A DNA stretch of 23,000 nt from contig CAIIXF020000325.1 in the NCBI GenBank assembly GCA_903813345.2, positions 1-23,000 of the forward strand, in the 5' to 3' direction. This document shows positions 20,801 to 23,000 of the stretch, piece after piece. The stretch comes from Owenia fusiformis (lineage: Eukaryota > Annelida > Polychaeta > Sabellida > Oweniidae). Under the pieces are notes generated by a model. It was not told the DNA's origin and ran no database searches. It saw only the letters and a program-made list of their open reading frames with translations. A program made the position numbers and the translations under genes. Every line of letters starts with the position of its first letter. Position 1 is the stretch's first letter.

Positions 20801-22615
20801 TGATGTTGAACAAAAATAACTTAAAATAGGACACCTATCGACAGAAGTTTTAAGGCAAATGGTTCAAAAGCGGATTTCGCGAGACAGATGGACAAATCAA
20901 TGTTAACTAAAATGGCTGTAAATGAAAAAAAAAAACGGATACAATTTTTGCCGATTTTTAGCAACAAAAATATTTCATACATGACATGGCTTTGTACAAA
21001 GTAGGACATCTGAAATTATTAGTAAAGCTAGGGAATGGACTAAAAGTGAATTTCGCAAGACAAAAATGGCGACCATTTTGAAATTAGGCAGCGCTTTTAA
21101 ACCAGGAGTCATAGGGGGGGGGGGGGTCTAAATTGATTTTGAACAAAAATAACTCAAAACGGGAATCCTATTGACAGAGGTTTTAAAACGGGCCAATTGT
21201 TGACAGACGGACGCGGACGGACAGACAGACAGACAGACGCACAAGTGAGTGATTGCAATAGCTCACCACGTGAGCTAAAAATCACATGTATCTAGGATGA
21301 AGAATTAGAAAAGATTCATCCTCGGTAGTATCAGTGTTTCTTTTAAGTTTATTTTTTCTGTTTATTCGCCATGCTTTCTGATTTACAAATAAACTTTTGT
21401 CAAATCACTTTTCTAAACATGATATTATTCTACTTTATCTTTGTCAATAGATATTCGATGTCGTCAGTTTCCTGTCTCTCCTTTCATGGCTTGTCATATG
21501 CATATGTTTGTAGGTTTTAGTGATAAAGACGATGTTGATGAGGAGACATATATTAAATGGCCAGATTTGCTGTTCTGCTGTCTCCCTGAGTCGTACAGGG
21601 TGGGGTTATGGAGAAAAATTACAGTAAGCAGTACATACACTCTATCAATTAAAATGAATTCTTGCTTGTAGTCCATGATCTGATTTTTCTAAGAGCTCTA
21701 TTTAAGGAGTTTGTTGTCCGGGTGTCCGCCACAAAAACCAACTACTGCATAATATTCCTATATATATATATTCTCTACACTGAGTTATGTTCCATGTGGC
21801 ATGGGAATATCATCATATTCCTAAGTCATCAAATATATTTATTTGGGTAACGTTTTTGACACCCTGTACCTTTTATACATGTCACATTACCTTCTTTGAA
21901 GCATTTGACAAGTGTTTTATTACTAAATGTATTCACACCAAAACACTGCGCCACGCAGATTTTTTTACCATTGCAGACATTTGCATCCTGTGAGAACCAT
22001 CTTTTTGACATTTTCGAAATCCTATATTATCTTGTTAATCAAAAGTATTTACTTTTTATCAAAGTTATATCATACTTGAACTGCAGTTATGTGGTAAAAA
22101 GTCAAAAATACATTGTAAAAAGGGAATCTTGTGCGACCCCATTTTATAGGCAAAAGCCCCTGTTACAATCAAAACTAAATATGTTTTCTTAATAGGGAAG
22201 TCAATCTTTGAAACGGTATGTTCATTTTTTGTGGCGAAATTCCGGACAACGACTCTTAATTTTTCTTGGGGCAGGTTTGAGACTATTGGTACCTTAAGAT
22301 AAAAGCTATATTGGCCTTTCCATATTTTAGTGGACTTTCCTATTAATAAAAGTGATTAATGCCCATTTTCTCAATAAATATGCAATATTAATAGGGTGGT
22401 TCAAAGAGACCACAAAGACAGGATTTTATATTAACCAACCATCATGGTAAAGTGTCAACCGTGTATTATCTAATTATAGTAGGCACTTTCCAAATTCGTC
22501 TCGCCCTCGTGTCACTTAAAATGTTCATGCTGCTTGTTAGGGCTCACGAAATCTTGATAACAAGGATGGAGATGCTAGGGAGAATGCAGAGCCTGTTGAA
22601 ATGGAGAGTTTTTAG
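11809..22615 (+). CDS. SLC5A8-like: sodium-coupled monocarboxylate transporter-like protein (SLC5 family), 5'-partial, 14 exons
   Basis: Exons: 11809-11860, 12203-12270, 15098-15178, 15459-15532, 15764-15904, 17403-17538, 17642-17727, 18288-18400, 18785-18855, 19163-19249, 19880-20112, 20358-20458, 21514-21623, 22541-22615. All introns are GT-AG and phases agree throughout, giving 475 codons plus TAG. Family marks are YAPAIAL, GGIKAVIWTDVFQ, NPLTRHTFW, VSQPGVQRF, CDP, PGIPGIFLA and STISSLVNSLAA, with N-glycosylation sites in the late loop. SLC5 proteins are plasma-membrane symporters that use the sodium gradient to import small organic anions, vitamins or sugars. By eye it is closest to SLC5A8/SLC5A12, but SLC5A6 or SLC5A5 relatives cannot be excluded, so substrate is open. 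Vertebrate members have about 610 residues; the missing part is the first ~135-150 (helices 1-3), presumably upstream. Reading frame and splice sites look intact, so this is probably a live gene. Confidence 0.9.
11911..12202 (+). repeat. 75-bp tandem array containing duplicated splice acceptors
   Basis: About four units lie back to back with an exact 75-base spacing of the phrase CATTTCAG|TAACTGGT, whose first base after AG is at 11978, 12053, 12128 and 12203. Only the last is the acceptor of the real exon. Each unit has TAACTGGTYTATCACACTCT, then a TAG/ACTAGT-rich stretch, CTGCAGTATG, and CACTCAACATTTCAG, which holds a branch-point-like CTCAAC. The first unit is slightly diverged (TAGTAG insertion); the others are nearly identical, so the expansion is recent. 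Confidence 0.92.
12203..12270 (+). CDS. SLC5-like exon b
   Basis: With the base carried from exon a it reads VTGLSTWVSILIM and continues to FYTTL, a transmembrane helix matching the VTGFDLWGA…YCTLGG part of SLC5A8. It ends in phase 0 at ACACTG|GTATGT. Of four equivalent acceptors this is the only one that avoids an in-frame stop. Confidence 0.9.
12271..12749. other. intron 2, first part, nothing recognised
   Basis: AT-rich intron with no ORF, repeat or splice-competent exon that I can support. Confidence 0.5.
12980..13489 (-). pseudogene. restriction-like endonuclease domain (PD-x14-ELT) of a retroelement
   Basis: The frame is 169 codons and ends at 12980. Residues 55-57 are RPD and residues 72-74 are ELT, followed by VPWE; PD-x14-E-x-T fits the PD-(D/E)XK nuclease pattern found after the zinc knuckle in early-branching non-LTR elements such as R2. 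Downstream come a KSAKYQDL stretch (residues 88-95), YYPVEVGCRGFP (about 108-119) and a basic, tryptophan-rich end (ASRWLWLRR). The domain would nick the target DNA for priming. The apparent Met at the start is not a real start: the frame joins the preceding one by a shift near 13490-13510. Confidence 0.6.
13479..14069 (-). pseudogene. retroelement protein segment with damaged zinc knuckle
   Basis: The minus-strand frame is open from about 14069 to the stop at 13479-13481. It contains FSKSPKLSLPVTSVLEEYKA at its upstream end, a lysine/glutamate-rich helical part, then LSWKDIWDMEQ, ISFLLRAISDLLPSPANL and CINCG. In intact relatives, as I recall them, the knuckle is CxxC followed by a His and a last Cys. 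Here the His is not found and the frame ends within a few residues, so it is inactive. The sequence upstream of 14069 is replaced by an inverted-repeat element. Confidence 0.55.
14070..14827. mobile_element. 760-bp element with long terminal inverted repeats (MITE/foldback-like)
   Basis: The left end, GACGCAAATACATAATTCATC at 14070-14090, is mirrored by the right end, which finishes in GAATTATGTATTTGCGTC at 14827. Inverted similarity continues inward for about 140 bases, including TTTGTTCAAAA, TTTGAATGTTCAGTTGAACG and a GCCTAT phrase (left) against their complements (right, about 14680-14827). No transposase frame is present; the ORF at 14504-14755 overlaps the right arm and is unremarkable. 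The element begins exactly where the retroelement remnant's homology stops. No clear target-site duplication was found. Confidence 0.65.
15098..15178 (+). CDS. SLC5-like exon c
   Basis: Reads GGIKAVIWTDVFQFLIIMIG and then MIIALAM (27 codons, phase 0 to phase 0). GG(I/L)KAVIWTDVFQ is the most conserved signature of the sodium/solute symporter family and marks the loop into the next helix. The acceptor is GATTGCAG and the donor GCAATG|GTAAAT. Confidence 0.93.
15459..15532 (+). CDS. SLC5-like exon d
   Basis: Reads GCSRVGGFANMWDLCQRGGR and then IQPI plus two bases (phase 2). It aligns with the family loop QGGI…AYDGGRLNF. The acceptor is TTGTTTCAAG and the donor is ATAGA|GTGATT, both weaker than average, but phase and homology agree. 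An in-frame TGA follows immediately if the donor is ignored. Confidence 0.82.
15699..15725 (-). repeat. solo mariner-type terminal repeat-like sequence
   Basis: On the minus strand it reads AGGGTGGTCCAAAAATGGG, similar to the mariner-like end at 1176. No transposase is nearby. It is probably a relic; the assignment is weak. Confidence 0.3.
15764..15904 (+). CDS. SLC5-like exon e
   Basis: Reads, after the split Asp codon, FDLNPLTRHTFWGLTIGVGV and on to HLYGVSQPGVQRFSATRSLK. NPLTRHTFW and the (N/S)Q-x2-VQRF motif are strong SLC5 marks (the TM6-TM7 region). It ends in phase 2 at AGACT|GTAAGC. Acceptor GTGTTCCAG. Confidence 0.93.
15945..17370 (+). repeat. ~65-bp satellite array filling intron 5
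   Basis: About 21 units of roughly 64-66 bases, with 15-25% divergence at some and near identity at others. The core is CTAATACAATCTCGTTACAT followed by TGTCAATTATTCCATTCGGG and CATCCATAATATAGCTTATG. Each unit has a short dyad, ACAAT-8 bases-ATTGT, extended imperfectly by TAAT/ATTA. A CATGCATTGTC variant recurs at a three-unit spacing (about 16522 and 16716), and two late units have an internal TATAGCTTA duplication (17246-17270, 17327-17350). The array ends about 30 bases before the exon-f acceptor. Confidence 0.93.
17403..17538 (+). CDS. SLC5-like exon f
   Basis: After the split Leu codon it reads TMLTVIPALCVIYALTALVG, a transmembrane helix, and on to YAYYSHIQCDPMVIGAV and NINQ. The CDP after a tyrosine-rich end of the helix matches the family (YSRYHDCDP in SLC5A8). 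It ends in phase 0 at AATCAG|GTAGAT. Acceptor TTGTTCTTACAG directly follows the satellite. Confidence 0.92.
17642..17727 (+). CDS. SLC5-like exon g
   Basis: Reads IFPYFVMDVLAVPGIPGIFL and then AAMFSAAL plus two bases. PYFVMD and PGIPGIFLA match MPYLVLD and PGLPGLFVA of SLC5A8. It ends in phase 2 at TTGAG|GTGATT. Confidence 0.92.
18048..18245 (+). CDS. intronic ORF with signal-peptide-like start, unrecognised
   Basis: A 65-codon ORF lies wholly inside intron 7 on the host-gene strand. It begins with two Met codons and a hydrophobic stretch, FQAMIWIILYSLAFIRG, followed by a polar segment with one Cys and an NES sequon. Composition is less AT-rich than the surrounding intron. It may be a chance ORF, the first exon of a nested gene for a secreted protein, or debris from a retrocopy. 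No good donor is seen before the stop. Low confidence that it is expressed. Confidence 0.2.
   Translation: MMSSFQNIFQAMIWIILYSLAFIRGDFQEFNKKFTTSTLDTSRGHIVFVSKNVQVQCFGNESRIR
18288..18400 (+). CDS. SLC5-like exon h
   Basis: The joined codon gives Ser, then TISSLVNSLAANIWEDVLRD and on to THITKGL. It is equivalent to STVSSSINALAAVTVEDL in SLC5A8, the helix whose Ser/Thr pair contributes to the conserved sodium site in this fold. It ends in phase 1 at TTGG|GTACGT. Acceptor TGTATTTCAG. Confidence 0.93.
18441..18653. mobile_element. small inverted-repeat element (MITE-like), 213 bp
   Basis: The left arm 18441-18484 (TCACATTTAAGCCATGTGGG, then CTTACTGTTCGCTACC) is matched by the reverse complement of 18611-18653 (TCACATTCGATGTGCGGGCT, then CACCGTTCGCCAC). 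About 40 bases are alignable with a few gaps. It lies in intron 8 and has no coding capacity. Confidence 0.5.
18785..18855 (+). CDS. SLC5-like exon i
   Basis: Reads VIVFGILSTVMAFVAMKIPG then QILQ, a hydrophobic helix. It ends in phase 0 at TTGCAG|GTACAC. The acceptor is TTATTTTAG. It aligns with MSVVYGALCIGMAAL…ALLQ of SLC5A8. Confidence 0.9.
19163..19249 (+). CDS. SLC5-like exon j
   Basis: Reads VTVALGGAVGGSVVGMYCLG and then AFTTSCNWK (29 codons, phase 0 to 0). It is equivalent to the AALSVFGMVGGPLMGLFALG helix of SLC5A8. Donor TGGAAG|GTAAAC. A decayed copy of this exon with its donor occurs at 22860-22965. Confidence 0.92.
19250..19879. other. intron 10, nothing recognised
   Basis: I see no exon, ORF or repeat. 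The minus-strand ORF 19075-19383 is the shadow of exon j and flanking intron. Confidence 0.5.
19880..20112 (+). CDS. SLC5-like exon k, large extracellular loop
   Basis: Reads GVTAGGWVSFAFLLWIALGA and continues to a loop with NGCYVKNVSELFNETST and FSNSST (77 codons plus two bases). It holds a transmembrane helix, then an extracellular loop with three N-glycosylation sequons (NVS, NET, NSS). Human SLC5A8 has sequons at the same place (CNSTYNETN). Phase 2 at GAGGA|GTAAGA: reading through the donor would give an immediate TAA. Confidence 0.93.
20358..20458 (+). CDS. SLC5-like exon l, last transmembrane helix
   Basis: The joined Glu codon is followed by GHLDKFYSISYTWYGLIGFI and VTFTVGMLVSLVT. It matches DNWYSLSYLYF…GTLVTLLVGILVSLSTG, the last helix of SLC5A8. 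The acceptor is ACATTTTCAAG (position 20357), chosen because it restores phase and homology; it ends in phase 1 at GACAG|GTATTA. Confidence 0.92.
20578..21279. mobile_element. ~700-bp inverted-repeat element with internal duplication and GACA tract
   Basis: The left end TTGGCTCACATGGTG (20578-20592) matches the reverse complement of the right end, CACCACGTGAGCTAA (21264-21278), at 13 of 15 positions. Inside, a block around GTGAATTTCGCGAGACAAAA (20718) recurs 328 bases later (21046, one base different) with most of its surroundings, including the phrase AGGAGTCA(C/T)AGGGG. A third partial phrase sits near 20873. A GACA/GGAC-rich tract occupies 21201-21240. It is non-coding, lies in intron 12, and its end resembles repeats I associate with mollusc genomes. 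Confidence 0.6.
21514..21623 (+). CDS. SLC5-like exon m, cytoplasmic tail
   Basis: The joined Gly codon is followed by FSDKDDVDEETYIKWPDLLF and CCLPESYRVGLWRKIT. It is equivalent to the start of the cytoplasmic tail, where family members have an acidic stretch and then a leucine-rich LP-x3-R segment. It ends in phase 0 at ATTACA|GTAAGC. Acceptor GTTTGTAG. Confidence 0.9.
21713..22250. mobile_element. inverted-repeat-bounded stretch in intron 13 (MITE-like)
   Basis: 21713-21737 (GTTGTCCGG, then GTGTCC, then GCCACAAAAA) and the reverse complement of 22226-22250 (GTTGTCCGG, then AATTTC, then GCCACAAAAA) match at about 20 of 25 positions. The 538-bp interval has no credible coding frame. No target duplication was found. 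Confidence 0.4.
21842..21865 (-). repeat. solo mariner-type terminal repeat-like sequence
   Basis: On the minus strand it reads AGGGTGTC-AAAAACGTTACCC, close to AGGGTGTCTCAAAAAAATGTACCC at 1176-1199. It may be a relic of the same transposon family as the fragment at 1176-1548. Confidence 0.4.
22541..22615 (+). CDS. SLC5-like terminal exon n and stop codon
   Basis: Reads GSRNLDNKDGDARENAEPVE and then MESF followed by TAG. It is an acidic, polar tail like those of other SLC5 cytoplasmic C-termini. Acceptor GCTTGTTAG. The last residues, E-S-F, could fit a class III PDZ ligand, unlike the class I T-R-L end of human SLC5A8; that is speculative. No AATAAA was seen between the stop and 23000. Confidence 0.88.
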   Translation, partial: GSRNLDNKDGDARENAEPVEMESF

Positions 22616-22859
22616 AACCAAAAGGAACTGAGCGAGCCTAAAGGACATGGGGCACAAACATTTTGATACAATTTTTAAAGGAGACTCTGAAGTGTCATTT
22701 AGGGCTTACAATAGATGGCGAATAACATGGGACACATACAGTATGATATAATTTTGAAAGGAGACTCTATTTAGAGTGTCATTAAGGACTTACAATAGAT
22801 GGCGAAGGACATTGGACACAAGCATTGTGATATAATTTTGAAAGGAGACTCTATTTAGA
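22616..22859 (+). repeat. tandem repeat of 80-84 bp in the 3' flank/UTR
   Basis: The phrase GATAYAATTTTGAAAGGAGA starts at 22665 (diverged), 22745 and 22829. Shared parts are GAGACTCT, GTGTCATT(T)A, GGCTTACAATAGATGGCGAA and GGACACA. About 2.6 units are present, and the last runs straight into the exon-j-like sequence. Confidence 0.8.
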
Positions 22860-22965
22860 GTGTCATTTAGGAGCAGTTGGGGGGGGGGGGCATTGTTGGA
22901 ATGCATTGTCACGAAAATTTACAAGCAGCTGCAACTGGGAGGTAAACTAATCAAGATGAAATGTA
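22860..22965 (+). pseudogene. decayed copy of SLC5-like exon j with its splice donor
   Basis: GGAGCAGTTGG, then a 10-G run, TTGTTGGAATGCATTGTC, and AGCAGCTGCAACTGGGAG|GTAAAC reproduce exon j (GGAGCAGTTGG … TTGTTGGGATGTATTGTC … CCAGCTGCAACTGGAAG|GTAAAC) with substitutions and small indels. About 20 bases of the following intron (AGATGAAA) match as well. The middle of the exon is shifted in frame between a G-run expansion and a one-base loss. It is either a duplicated exon left behind or part of a second, partly decayed SLC5 copy continuing past the window. Confidence 0.75.
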
Positions 22966-23000
22966 GGGCGGTTAAGCGAGCGTGTAATTAATATTTTAAC

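Noticed and set aside
21441-21513. Upstream extension of exon m
   Set aside because: The acceptor at 21511-21513 gives the right phase; the preceding codons have no family similarity.

Overview
The window looks like nuclear DNA of a metazoan. It is AT-rich, gene-sparse and full of degenerate transposons, and its one host gene is cut into short exons by GT-AG introns. The gene resembles an animal SLC5 transporter. One repeat (20578-21279) has a GACA-rich tract and GCTCACC/TGAGCT ends of a kind I associate with molluscs and related spiralians. A marine invertebrate, perhaps a mollusc, is my best guess, but the sequence does not prove it.

Layout. (1) 1-1175: no gene seen. (2) 1176-1548: the 3' end of a mariner-like DNA transposon on the minus strand. 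It is fused to (3) 1549-4512: a 5'-truncated non-LTR retrotransposon (LINE) with the end of an APE-type endonuclease, a nearly complete reverse transcriptase with YADD, a C-terminal zinc-finger-like motif, one frameshift and a short-repeat tail. (4) 4513-8170: no gene seen; a few short dispersed repeats. (5) 8171-11283: about 3.1 kb bounded by roughly 100-base inverted repeats and carrying no coding capacity. Inside it is a diverged tandem repeat studded with TCAAGGTCA, the extended nuclear-receptor half-site. (6) 11809-22615, plus strand: fourteen coding exons of a sodium-coupled solute transporter of the SLC5 family, closest by eye to the monocarboxylate transporters SLC5A8/SLC5A12. Splice sites and phases agree at every junction, giving 475 codons through to the stop. 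The N-terminal ~135-150 residues and the promoter were not found and probably lie upstream of the window.

The introns hold most of the unusual material. A 75-bp tandem repeat in front of exon 2 has copied the real splice acceptor, so four acceptors line up and only the last gives an open frame. Intron 2 carries a minus-strand remnant of a retroelement with a restriction-like endonuclease domain, next to a 760-bp element with ~140-base inverted repeats. Intron 5 is filled by about 21 copies of a ~65-bp satellite. Introns 8, 12 and 13 hold short inverted-repeat elements. Intron 7 contains a 65-codon ORF with a signal-peptide-like start.

After the stop codon there is an ~82-bp tandem repeat and then a decayed copy of exon 10 that still has its splice donor. 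This suggests a past local duplication of the gene or a second SLC5 gene starting downstream. I see no CRISPR array, operon, rRNA or convincing tRNA. The window does not show a new biological system. Its most interesting signals are the duplicated splice acceptor, the exon-10 fossil, the receptor-site repeat and the large inverted-repeat element.
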